Below are positions 1-7,182 of a DNA stretch of 51,249 nt, piece after piece. The stretch lies in NCBI GenBank assembly GCA_016930275.1, contig JAFGHA010000200.1, forward strand, positions 1-51,249, written 5' to 3'. Both the position numbers and the translations under genes were made by a program. Under the pieces are notes generated by a model. That model saw only the letters and a program-made list of their open reading frames with translations. It was not told where the DNA came from and made no database searches. Position 1 is the stretch's first letter; each line of letters opens with the position of its first letter. Origin of the DNA: Chitinispirillaceae bacterium (GTDB taxonomy: Bacteria > Fibrobacterota > Chitinivibrionia > Chitinivibrionales > Chitinispirillaceae).

Positions 1-213
1 GACCCTGATGGAGGAGGGAACTCGGCATATCCTGACAGCCGTATTCTGCTCATAAACCCTGATGACAGTGTCCTTATCAATCAGAATGTGCCGAACTCCG
101 AATTGAATACCATTGAGGACTACGTGCTCCCCGCTACAGGACAATACGTCATTCGAGTCATGGAATCCGAAGGGGATCAGGCTTTTTCCTATTCAATCAT
201 ACTTATCAACTGA
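1..213 (+). CDS. C-terminal end of a secreted protein with a PPC-like domain (5' partial)
   Basis: Open from the first base of the window in frame 1 and stopped by TGA at 211-213, giving the last 70 residues of a larger protein. The segment is a beta-sandwich-like stretch: an Asp/Gly-rich start (DPDGGG), then a description of something dissolved into short strands, ending with the pattern 'tG.Y.irV.e..g....Ysi.l' that is typical of bacterial pre-peptidase C-terminal (PPC) domains. Such domains sit at the C-terminus of secreted peptidases and surface proteins and are often exported or cleaved. The catalytic part, if any, lies outside the window, so no function is assigned. A strong hairpin terminator follows 20 bases after the stop. 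Confidence 0.6.
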   Translation, partial: DPDGGGNSAYPDSRILLINPDDSVLINQNVPNSELNTIEDYVLPATGQYVIRVMESEGDQAFSYSIILIN

Positions 214-232
214 TTTCAAACAGACTACTGCA

Positions 233-272
233 AAAACGTACCGAGTCGTTAATTCGACTTGGTACGTTTTTT
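233..272. terminator. Bidirectional intrinsic terminator
   Basis: A 16-bp stem (233-248 with 255-270, one G-U type mismatch) around a 6-base loop TTAATT, followed by a run of six T on the + strand and preceded by a run of A (T on the - strand). It can end the PPC-domain gene from the left and the toxin-antitoxin operon from the right. Confidence 0.9.
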
Positions 273-382
273 AATTTCAAGAAAAAAATTGGGGAGCGGA
301 AGAGTGACTGTATTGTCCTGATTTCTCTGTTTCGTTTCCTTCTCTATTGACCTCACCCCGGCACATTACTTCCTTTCGCCAA

Positions 383-408
383 CCCCTCTCCGCCCGGAGA
401 GGGGTTTT
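383..408 (+). terminator. GC-rich hairpin with short T tract
   Basis: A perfect 10-bp inverted repeat (CCCCTCTCCG / CGGAGAGGGG, 2-base loop) followed by TTTT. It may be a second terminator or a fragment of the 'CCCTCTCC' palindromic repeat family that also appears at 43006-43207. Too short a T tract to be sure of termination. Confidence 0.45.
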
Positions 409-461
409 CATGATTTACCTTTTGTAATGTTGCATAAAGCGACTCCGCAAACCCGGCACCG

Positions 462-695
462 CTACAAATACAACCCCTTCAGAAACTTCTCAGCCTCCAT
501 GACAGAAATACCCTCTTTGACCTGTTCCCGTTTCAATTCCTTCACCAACAGTGTCGCGGGAATGGCATACCGCCGGTAGAACTTCCTCAACCCCGCGGGA
601 AGGTCCGCGTCAGCCATTTGCAGTTCCGCGCATGTCGTTCGTACAACCCGCCAAAATTCACCGAAAAAATCAGATGCGTCGCCAAGGGTGCTCAT
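462..695 (-). CDS. Small protein translationally coupled to the PIN toxin, unknown function
   Basis: A 77-residue ORF whose ATG (693-695) overlaps the TGA of the PIN toxin gene in an ATGA arrangement, which suggests translational coupling. The predicted protein is soluble, mostly helical, with an aromatic patch near the N-terminus (DFFGEFW) and a Lys/Glu-rich second half. I do not recognise a family. The usual two-gene Phd/VapBC operon does not include a third gene, so it may be an accessory protein or just an ORF kept open by chance. The coupling and natural-looking composition favour a real gene. The bidirectional terminator at 233-272 lies about 190 bases downstream. Confidence 0.5.
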   Translation of the reverse strand: MSTLGDASDFFGEFWRVVRTTCAELQMADADLPAGLRKFYRRYAIPATLLVKELKREQVKEGISVMEAEKFLKGLYL

Positions 696-1114
696 TTCAC
701 CAGCGTACATGGCAAATGAAGTTTTTTCGCTGCTTGATGAAGCTGTTTATCGCAGGTGACAACTGGTAATGACGAATCGGATGCTACCGCCAGATGCAGT
801 GCATCCAGTGTCCTGAGTGAGGTTTTAAACTGCAGGATATATTCAGCCGCCAGGGAATAGTGATGGATCCCCACCGGAAGTATCCGGTAATAATCGTTTT
901 TCCGGTGAAACGTAAACTGTTCCCAAATCATTTCCGCATTTTCCGAAGAGATTGATTTCTCCCTGATTTTGCGTGACAGCGCCGATGCGACTTCAACAGC
1001 AGTGAGGGTACTGATCGCGGGGTCAGCATCATTCAGGATTATGTTTTCCACCCGCCCGCTCAACTTTTCAGGGGAGTAGTAGGGAAGAACAATACTCGTA
1101 TCCAGGTAGGCCAT
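692..1114 (-). CDS. vapC: PIN-domain toxin ribonuclease (VapC-like)
   Basis: A 140-residue single-domain PIN protein, the usual length for VapC toxins, which are Mg-dependent endoribonucleases. The four acidic positions expected for the metal site are visible: Asp5 (YLDTS), Glu41 (TAVEVAS), Asp104 (RTLDALHLA) and Asp122 (VTCDKQL). The start codon overlaps the antitoxin stop as TGATG, so both proteins are made from one mRNA in antitoxin-toxin order. The upstream partner is a Phd/YefM-type antitoxin rather than an AbrB-type VapB, a pairing that is common. The RNA target cannot be told from sequence. All catalytic residues look intact, so the toxin is probably active. Confidence 0.85.
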   Translation of the reverse strand: MAYLDTSIVLPYYSPEKLSGRVENIILNDADPAISTLTAVEVASALSRKIREKSISSENAEMIWEQFTFHRKNDYYRILPVGIHHYSLAAEYILQFKTSLRTLDALHLAVASDSSLPVVTCDKQLHQAAKKLHLPCTLVK

Positions 1115-1350
1115 CAGTAGCGTTCCTCACTGCGGTTCCCGGCGACAACGGCACTCATCGGTTGACCCTTTATACGGATTTTCTCACGGAATTCACTCTG
1201 CGGTTGAAATTGACGTCGCTGAGCAGGGATACCCTGCAGAATCGCGACTTTTTTACCACGGCGGGTTATTATAACCTCTTCGCCATGTTCCACTTTATTG
1301 ATCAGACTGCTGATGTTACTCCGGATTTCTTTAATGCTGACAACGGTCAT
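1114..1350 (-). CDS. Phd/YefM-family antitoxin
   Basis: A 78-residue protein with the Phd/YefM N-terminal dimerisation and DNA-binding fold: 'SIKEIRSNISSLINKVEHGEE' is the usual helix, followed by 'VIITRRGKKVAIL', the conserved strand-turn-strand of this family. The C-terminal 35 residues are polar and Arg/Gln-rich, as expected for the disordered tail that wraps the toxin. It precedes the PIN toxin and shares one base with its start. The ATG at 1348-1350 has a good ribosome binding site (GAGGAGG). A palindromic operator candidate lies just upstream, consistent with autoregulation by the antitoxin/toxin complex. Confidence 0.85.
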   Translation of the reverse strand: MTVVSIKEIRSNISSLINKVEHGEEVIITRRGKKVAILQGIPAQRRQFQPQSEFREKIRIKGQPMSAVVAGNRSEERY

Positions 1351-1360
1351 ACCACCTCCT

Positions 1361-1385
1361 CAAGTGTACACTTTAAATGTACATT
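1361..1385 (-). promoter_or_regulatory. Candidate autoregulatory operator of the toxin-antitoxin operon
   Basis: Two TGTACA palindromes (1365-1370 and 1378-1383), centre to centre 13 bp, sit directly upstream of the antitoxin ribosome binding site. The reverse strand carries TACACT, a possible -10 box, inside the same segment, so binding here would block transcription. Antitoxins of this class normally bind such repeats; the assignment is by position and symmetry only. Confidence 0.6.
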
Positions 1386-1496
1386 AAGACTTCGTGGTAT
1401 TCCATAAAAACACTGTGCCGGTTGGAGGGAACGGGAATCGCAAGAGGGAGTTTTTTTCCGTAGAGCGAGGCTGAAGCTGCAGCAACGCGCACTGCG

Positions 1497-3164
1497 CTAC
1501 TTGAACGTATCCTCTTCCTTCTTCTTCATCAGGAGCCGCCAGATTTTATCGACCAGCTCCCGACCGCTGAACGGCTTGACGACAAAATCATCGGCTCCGC
1601 TCGCGAAACACTTCTGTATCTCGGTGTTCTGCGTTCCCGCTGAGAAAAAAGCGATGGGAATATCGCGGGTCTCATCCTGCGACCGGAGTATTCTGCAGAT
1701 ACGGTAGCCGTCGAGTCCGGGAAGATAGGAATCCATCAGGATAACCGACGGATGGCGCGAAAAGGCAAGCGCCAGACCGATCTCACCGGTTTCGGCGACC
1801 AGCACCTCGAAGGCATTTTCCAGCACCATCCGGGCGATCTCGACCGCCTCGCGGTCACTGTCGATAAACAGGATGACCGGTTTTTCGTTGATCATTTCGG
1901 TAATTTTCTCGAGATCGACCGCCTTGTCGTCATCGCGCTCGACAATCAGTGTTTTGGTTTCGTCGTCATCCCACCCGATTTCGGCATGTTGCGGCAGCAT
2001 GACATGAAACGTGCTTCCGGGAAACTCCCCTTCACGCACCCCTTCGCTTTCAACCCAGATACGACCGCCGTGCCGCTCCACGATACCCTTGACGATTGAC
2101 AGCCCCAGACCGGTGCCGCCTCCCATGAATTTCGAGAAATCGGTACTGTGGCGGTTGGCATTCCCCACTTCATAGAACGCGTCGAAGATATTGCGCTGTT
2201 CCTCCTTGTTGATACCGACTCCCTGGTCGTGTACCGTTATATGAAACCGTTCCTCGCCCTCTACCGCAATCGTCACCTTGACGGGAGAACCATCGGGGGA
2301 AAATTTTATCGCATTGCTGAACAGATTGGTGAACACCTGCTGCAGGCGCATTTTATCACCGTAAAACTGCGGAAGTACCGCGGGAAAGGAACAATTGAAC
2401 GTAATCCCGCGTTTCTGGGAAAACTGTGTCAGGTCATCGATACAATCCTTTGCAACTGCACCGAGATCAAGCATTTCGGGCTTGAGTCGCAACCGCTTCT
2501 GTTCAATCCGCGTCACGTCGAGTATGCTGTTTACCACCTTGTGCAGCCGATCCGCGGCACGATTGATGCTTTCAATCATCCGGTAAACGCCTTCATCGAT
2601 ACGGTCACGCATGTTGTCGATGATGATATCAGAATACCCCTTGATCGACGTTAGCGGTGTTTTGAGTTCATGAGAGGCGATACTGAGGAAATTTGATTTG
2701 AGCTCGGAAACCCGTTTCAACTCGGCATTCCACCGTATCAGCTCGGAATTCATTTTTGCCATTTCGAGATTTTTCTTCTCGATCTGTTCATTGAACAGAA
2801 TTTCCTGGGTGATATCCCGAAAGGTCAAGACAAACTGTTCGGCATCGTCGGTGTCTTTCCCGAGCGAAAACAGCGTTATCTTGCACATCGTATCGTCACG
2901 ATCAATCGGTTGGAGCATAAGTGTCGTTTCGGTCAATTCTCCAGTCGCCATATGCCGTATCATCTGCTCCCAGGTGGCCCCGTCGTGCTGCTCCACTCCG
3001 ATGAACGGTTCGAGTGAATTGCCGATGAGCGTTTCTCTCTTGACATTAAACAGCTGCTCGGCACAGCAGTTCATGAACCGGACGATGCCGGATGCCGTGA
3101 CCACGACGATTCCAACCGGCGTTTTCTCGATAATACGGGCGAATAATGATGTATCCTGTTGCAT
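1497..3164 (-). CDS. Hybrid sensor kinase: PAS, HisKA, HATPase, receiver
   Basis: A 555-residue cytoplasmic hybrid histidine kinase with no membrane segment. Residues about 5-120 form a PAS domain; 121-158 is a coiled-coil linker; HisKA follows with phospho-accepting His165 in SHELKTPL; the HATPase has its N box near 280 (FTNLFSNAIKF), G1 near 313 (DQGVGI) and G2 near 348 (GGGTGLGLSI). A C-terminal receiver spans about 429-550, with Asp435/Asp437, phospho-acceptor Asp478 (ILMDSYLPG) and Lys530. It is the last gene of a four-gene operon and starts one base after the preceding stop (TAG-C-ATG). No output domain is present, so the signal must pass to another protein or stay internal. The input signal is unknown. 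Confidence 0.93.
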   Translation of the reverse strand: MQQDTSLFARIIEKTPVGIVVVTASGIVRFMNCCAEQLFNVKRETLIGNSLEPFIGVEQHDGATWEQMIRHMATGELTETTLMLQPIDRDDTMCKITLFSLGKDTDDAEQFVLTFRDITQEILFNEQIEKKNLEMAKMNSELIRWNAELKRVSELKSNFLSIASHELKTPLTSIKGYSDIIIDNMRDRIDEGVYRMIESINRAADRLHKVVNSILDVTRIEQKRLRLKPEMLDLGAVAKDCIDDLTQFSQKRGITFNCSFPAVLPQFYGDKMRLQQVFTNLFSNAIKFSPDGSPVKVTIAVEGEERFHITVHDQGVGINKEEQRNIFDAFYEVGNANRHSTDFSKFMGGGTGLGLSIVKGIVERHGGRIWVESEGVREGEFPGSTFHVMLPQHAEIGWDDDETKTLIVERDDDKAVDLEKITEMINEKPVILFIDSDREAVEIARMVLENAFEVLVAETGEIGLALAFSRHPSVILMDSYLPGLDGYRICRILRSQDETRDIPIAFFSAGTQNTEIQKCFASGADDFVVKPFSGRELVDKIWRLLMKKKEEDTFK

Positions 3165-3165
3165 G

Positions 3166-3936
3166 CTACCTGTCTACCGGGACTAAAGGTGATTCCTCAC
3201 CGGAAAATACCGGAACTTCCGGGACCTCCGGCATTGCACCGATATATTCGGCGATATTTTCGACAATACGCAGCAATCGATCAAACCCTTTGGTACTTCC
3301 ATCCGTCACCGTTCCATTCGACCGGTTGTATACTTCGGAAATAACCGAGGCGCCCAGCCCGAACAAATCCTCCACCACGGCAATGAGTTCCGTTTTTGAA
3401 TTCGGAATCTTTCGATCATGAAGCAGTACAATCGCTTTGAACAGCGGCAGCAACGCATGTACCGTTTTTTCAAGAACATCCGCAAGTATTTGGGGGGAAT
3501 CACCGTAGCGGATGAATTCCTTTCGTAATTGCACTACCATTCCGACGAACTCACGCCGACACTGCCGCCGCAGTCCTGAACGACTGATGGTGATTGAGGA
3601 AAACGGATCATCTCCGAAAAGCATTCGATATGAGTGCTTAAGATCAAGAAATTCAACCGGGTAATCCGCCGGTGCGGTTCTGATATAGCCGGGCGTGAAC
3701 AGTAGTGGCGCGGCCATTCCCCTCCTCACCCAGCCCCGCAACACCGACCCCCCTTTTTCGAGCAGTTCCACCGACATATCGTCAAGTACGAGCGCAATGT
3801 TGACATCTGACTTTCCGGGTCTGAACTCATGCGATACCGCACTGCCGTAAAGAACCATTCCCAAGAGATGGGTACCGAAGGCAGTGCGCATATCCGAAAC
3901 CAATTCGTCGACTATACGATTAGGATCTCTGATCAT
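3166..3936 (-). CDS. Nucleotidyltransferase-fold protein with an altered metal motif
   Basis: A 256-residue protein beginning with a DNA polymerase beta-like minimal nucleotidyltransferase core: Gly31-Ser32 (LYGSAVS), then Ser43-Asp44-Val45-Asn46 where active family members have Asp-x-Asp. The second metal-binding Asp is replaced by Asn. A later acidic pair near residue 95-98 (VEFLDL) could be the third carboxylate. Residues 115-230 are predicted helical and unrecognised. It could be an impaired or regulatory nucleotidyltransferase. The ATG overlaps the upstream gene as ATGA, and the sensor kinase begins one base after its stop, so all three are co-translated. No substrate can be assigned. 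Confidence 0.65.
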   Translation of the reverse strand: MIRDPNRIVDELVSDMRTAFGTHLLGMVLYGSAVSHEFRPGKSDVNIALVLDDMSVELLEKGGSVLRGWVRRGMAAPLLFTPGYIRTAPADYPVEFLDLKHSYRMLFGDDPFSSITISRSGLRRQCRREFVGMVVQLRKEFIRYGDSPQILADVLEKTVHALLPLFKAIVLLHDRKIPNSKTELIAVVEDLFGLGASVISEVYNRSNGTVTDGSTKGFDRLLRIVENIAEYIGAMPEVPEVPVFSGEESPLVPVDR

Positions 3937-4862
3937 TCAACCGGATCCGTCGGATTATCCTCACCGGAAAGAGCCGCATTACTCCTGCCGGTCAACTTCA
4001 GTATAGAAGCGGTAAACCGGTCGGCTGCACTGAAATCTTCCCTCTGAACAGCGGCAATCTTGCGGGCATACATTTCAAGCAACTTGTATTCGTGTTCCCG
4101 GAGTTCCCCGGAACCGGAGAGCAGACTTATTATCGCATCGACATCGGCGGGAAACCGATACCCGACGAGAAAGGAACGCAATTGATTCTGAGCTGCGGTG
4201 AACTGTTCCTTCTCATTCCGGGAATAAAGCATACCGGGTATGAACTCTTTCAGCAGACGCTCCTCGACCGATACCTCCGGTGATTGTTTACCTGGACGCG
4301 ACTGCGGCACGTCGGTCTGCTCGATCTGCGCGATGAGCGACTCGATCTCGTTGCGCACGTGCTGCATCTCCTGTTCCCTGAACCTGGCCTGATAGACAAT
4401 AGGAACCGCGTTGACGCTCAGTACGGCATTTCCGATGTTTTTAAACGAACCGGTATAAAAAACGTCACCGTCCTGCGAGAGTATCTCCATTTCGGAATGG
4501 AAAGGGACCACTTTCGCGGGAGTCGGAATGAACTCTTCGAATTCGCCCATGTTCTCAAGCCGTTCCTTGAGTTTCTGCGGGTCAAGCGCCGATTCGATAT
4601 CGCTCATCCGGTCTACCAGTTCGGAAAGTCCGTCACCGAAATCGCCATCGGTCGAAAGCCCCATCTCCGACTTGAGAAAATCTTTAAGACTGTTCTGTTC
4701 TTTGAAATTTCCCTGCGCAACGAGAAAGCCGTTGTGCACCATCGATGCGATCGGATGCTGCATTGCCGTGATATCCGAAGGATCAATGTCGATTCTGGCG
4801 AAAACCGTCACTCTGCCGTCGAGATGATCGGGGTCGCCCTTTTTATGTTCCATCTGAAGCAT
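3933..4862 (-). CDS. Conserved-looking cytoplasmic protein, unknown function
   Basis: A 309-residue acidic soluble protein with no signal peptide or membrane segment. The first half has a strand-rich region (residues 15-180) containing 'VVPFHSEMEILS' and 'AVPIVYQARFR'; the middle has a long charged helix (about 165-185), and the last 100 residues are helical. I do not recognise a family. It overlaps the DUF1189 gene by 20 bases upstream and the nucleotidyltransferase gene by 4 bases downstream, so it belongs firmly to this operon. The first ATG has AGGGA about ten bases upstream; a start at the fourth codon would also be possible. Confidence 0.7.
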   Translation of the reverse strand: MLQMEHKKGDPDHLDGRVTVFARIDIDPSDITAMQHPIASMVHNGFLVAQGNFKEQNSLKDFLKSEMGLSTDGDFGDGLSELVDRMSDIESALDPQKLKERLENMGEFEEFIPTPAKVVPFHSEMEILSQDGDVFYTGSFKNIGNAVLSVNAVPIVYQARFREQEMQHVRNEIESLIAQIEQTDVPQSRPGKQSPEVSVEERLLKEFIPGMLYSRNEKEQFTAAQNQLRSFLVGYRFPADVDAIISLLSGSGELREHEYKLLEMYARKIAAVQREDFSAADRFTASILKLTGRSNAALSGEDNPTDPVE

Positions 4863-5700
4863 TGTTTCGAGGTCCCTGCAGATCCCTGCTGGTTATACTG
4901 ATCGTCAGTATGGCTCTGAACATCACCATGGTCGATAAGAATATCAGAATATTCCATATCCATGGGACTTTAACACCGGAAACCGCAACCAGCGCATTAC
5001 CGACCGCAATAGGTGAAACGGCAAAGCCGGCGATTTTTATATACTCCCTGAATGTCCGCTTACGGTCTATTCTGAAAATATACGCTGCTGCCGATAAAAA
5101 AAAGATACTGAATAAAATAAGTGCGAACTGGTGTATAAGAGTGGAGAGCAGATAGCCGAAAAAGATACCTCCCACATGTTGTAACAAGAATGAACGGATA
5201 TGGTCAGCGGTAAAAATCAGATCCCTCGTTCCGAACAGAAAATATTCATAAGGGAACTCCATCGTCATCTCATCTCCAAGAATCATCTCAACGGTTTTTG
5301 CCTTCAGATGCACTAAAGGGACCTTCCGGGGAGCGACCGAACGTGCGGCGGTATCGACCAGTACCGTTGAATCCGCTTCACTGTTGAATAATACCGGCAG
5401 TTCAACAAGCTGATTGAAAAGCGGGGCGATCAGGTATGAAGGAGGATAGTACGGAGTATCAACCGGAGGATGCAGAATGCCATCCCGGAGTTCCATCCCG
5501 GGAAACGCCGCCGCAAGGCCTTCGGGAATTCCCTGCCGGCCTCCGATAAGATAGACAGTATAAGCGATCGACGTAATCACCCCGAAAAGAAGCAGCAGCC
5601 AGATACAATAGCGTAGAACAGCCCTGCGGGGAAGCTCAAGAACCTCATGGTAAAAACGAGGCTCAAAAATACTCCGATGTAATTGTATGAAGAACTTCAA
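4843..5700 (-). CDS. DUF1189-family integral membrane protein
   Basis: A 285-residue membrane protein. The N-terminus (FFIQLHRSIFEPRFYHEV) and the following hydrophobic helix resemble the DUF1189 family, then come a roughly 110-residue extracytoplasmic region and four more hydrophobic segments toward the C-terminus (about residues 185-275). The open frame continues upstream, but that part would run through the stem of the phosphofructokinase terminator and into that gene, so I place the start at TTG 5698-5700, where GGAG lies about 12 bases upstream and the N-terminus fits the family. It is the first gene of the operon with the unknown protein, the nucleotidyltransferase and the sensor kinase. 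The function of DUF1189 is not established. Confidence 0.7.
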   Translation of the reverse strand: MKFFIQLHRSIFEPRFYHEVLELPRRAVLRYCIWLLLLFGVITSIAYTVYLIGGRQGIPEGLAAAFPGMELRDGILHPPVDTPYYPPSYLIAPLFNQLVELPVLFNSEADSTVLVDTAARSVAPRKVPLVHLKAKTVEMILGDEMTMEFPYEYFLFGTRDLIFTADHIRSFLLQHVGGIFFGYLLSTLIHQFALILFSIFFLSAAAYIFRIDRKRTFREYIKIAGFAVSPIAVGNALVAVSGVKVPWIWNILIFLSTMVMFRAILTISITSRDLQGPRNNASDGT

Positions 5701-5728
5701 CAGATCTGGCGTCTCCGGTTTCCGCAAT

Positions 5729-5753
5729 GAAAACTGCCCGGCGAACCGGGCAG
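5729..5753 (-). terminator. Intrinsic terminator after the phosphofructokinase gene
   Basis: On the - strand CTGCCCGG-TTCG-CCGGGCAG followed by TTTT: an 8-bp GC-rich stem capped by a stable tetraloop, 15 bases after the phosphofructokinase stop. It separates that gene from the DUF1189 operon. Confidence 0.85.
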
Positions 5754-5767
5754 CACATCCGACGAAC

Positions 5768-6985
5768 TTATTTATTGAGAATTTTTTCCACCTTGGGAGC
5801 CCAGATTCGATCGTAGGTAGGCAGAGTTCCCACCAGCGGACGGGCATACGACTTGAACGCCTCGGTAATCGTGGAGTTTTCCGTATCAATGAACTCGTCG
5901 GGCATCGATTTGGTGTTTCGTGCTACGGTTGAAAGCGGCGTCAGAAAATATTCGACCGAGTAATCGCCGGTACGACGGATCGCAACGCTGCCGTCAATAT
6001 CATGCCATACCGAGAACTGAACCGCTTTCTCTCCCACTTCGCGAGCCTCATTGGCATCAACTGCCGAAACGGTACTGAGATAGCTGCGCTGCAGATAACC
6101 GAAGGTATCCGTCCGGACCCGTTTGATCTTGAGTTCAGATTTGATAAGACCGGCAAGTGCGTCTCCCAGAGCCCCGGTCCCGGAGAGCTGAATATTCCCG
6201 TGAGCATCCTTCTCCTGGTTCTCCATGAGCGATGCGATCATGGGTTCACCCTTCGCGTCACAGATACCTTCCGAAACGGCAATCACGCAACGATCGTTTT
6301 CACGATAGATCCGCTCCACATCGGAAAGGAACTTCGTTTTATCAAATGCTTTTTCGGGAACATACACCAGATGCGGACCATCATCCGGATATTTTTTAGC
6401 GAAAATACTCGTAGCAGTCAGAAAACCGGCATTACGTCCCATGACCACTCCGATATAAATCCCGGGAATACTACGGTTGTCAAGATTGATACCCGCAAAT
6501 GCCTGACTGACGAATAGTCCCGCGGAACCGAAACCGGGACAATGGTCGGTAACGAGAAGATCATTATCGATGGTTTTCGGTACGTGGACAACGCGGAGAT
6601 CATAGCCGGCTTTCTGCGCGTTTTCATTCACGATACGACAGGTATCGGCGCTGTCATTTCCACCGATATAATAGAAATAGCGCACATTATGAACTTTAAG
6701 CACTTCGAAGATTTTCTGGCAGTACTCCCCGTCCGGCTTATCACGCGTGGAAAGCATACCGGAAGAGGGTGTATTGGCGACCATTTCAAGATTGTGCGTC
6801 GTTGCCTGGGTAAGATCCATGAAATCCTCTTTGATGATTCCACTCACACCATGCATAGCGCCATACACATTCTCAATACAATCAAATTTTCTTGCTTCAA
6901 GAATTACACCGATAAGACTTTGATTAATGACTGCTGTCGGTCCGCCACCCTGGGCTACAACAGCTTTTCCGTTCAGTTTTCCCAC
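5768..6985 (-). CDS. pfp: Pyrophosphate-dependent 6-phosphofructokinase
   Basis: A 405-residue phosphofructokinase that would use PPi as phosphate donor for fructose 6-phosphate in glycolysis, a reversible reaction in the cytoplasm. Visible motifs: GGGPTAVIN at the N-terminus; GGNDS (108-112), where ATP enzymes have GGDGS; PKTIDND (136-142), the substrate-binding/catalytic loop; and MGRNAG (182-187). The Asp in the GGND/DD position and the length point to the PPi-type clade rather than the 320-residue ATP type. It starts at GTG (6983-6985), with AAAGGAG six bases upstream. It is a single-gene unit between the UbiB gene and a terminator. The donor preference is inferred from motifs. Confidence 0.9.
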   Translation of the reverse strand: MGKLNGKAVVAQGGGPTAVINQSLIGVILEARKFDCIENVYGAMHGVSGIIKEDFMDLTQATTHNLEMVANTPSSGMLSTRDKPDGEYCQKIFEVLKVHNVRYFYYIGGNDSADTCRIVNENAQKAGYDLRVVHVPKTIDNDLLVTDHCPGFGSAGLFVSQAFAGINLDNRSIPGIYIGVVMGRNAGFLTATSIFAKKYPDDGPHLVYVPEKAFDKTKFLSDVERIYRENDRCVIAVSEGICDAKGEPMIASLMENQEKDAHGNIQLSGTGALGDALAGLIKSELKIKRVRTDTFGYLQRSYLSTVSAVDANEAREVGEKAVQFSVWHDIDGSVAIRRTGDYSVEYFLTPLSTVARNTKSMPDEFIDTENSTITEAFKSYARPLVGTLPTYDRIWAPKVEKILNK

Positions 6986-7042
6986 GAAAGACTCCTTTGT
7001 TATATGGACATTTATTGATTTAACCTTTAATTTCTCAACAGA

Positions 7043-7071
7043 TTACAGCTCTGTAAGCTATTAAAAATAGC
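7043..7071 (-). promoter_or_regulatory. Paired small inverted repeats upstream of the phosphofructokinase
   Basis: Two adjacent symmetrical sites: TTACAG-CT-CTGTAA (7043-7056) and GCTATT-AAA-AATAGC (7057-7071), about 60-85 bases upstream of the GTG start. They could be an operator or the 3' hairpins of the UbiB transcript. No T tract supports termination clearly, and no factor is assigned. Confidence 0.3.
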
Positions 7072-7182
7072 AGATGCAGCCGGGAAGGTACAAACCATTT
7101 ATTTAACGGCCTAGGATGAGAAGTTCCGATTGTGGTACGATGGCGGGAAATTATAAATATACTTTCCGGGAATGTCTTCTGC

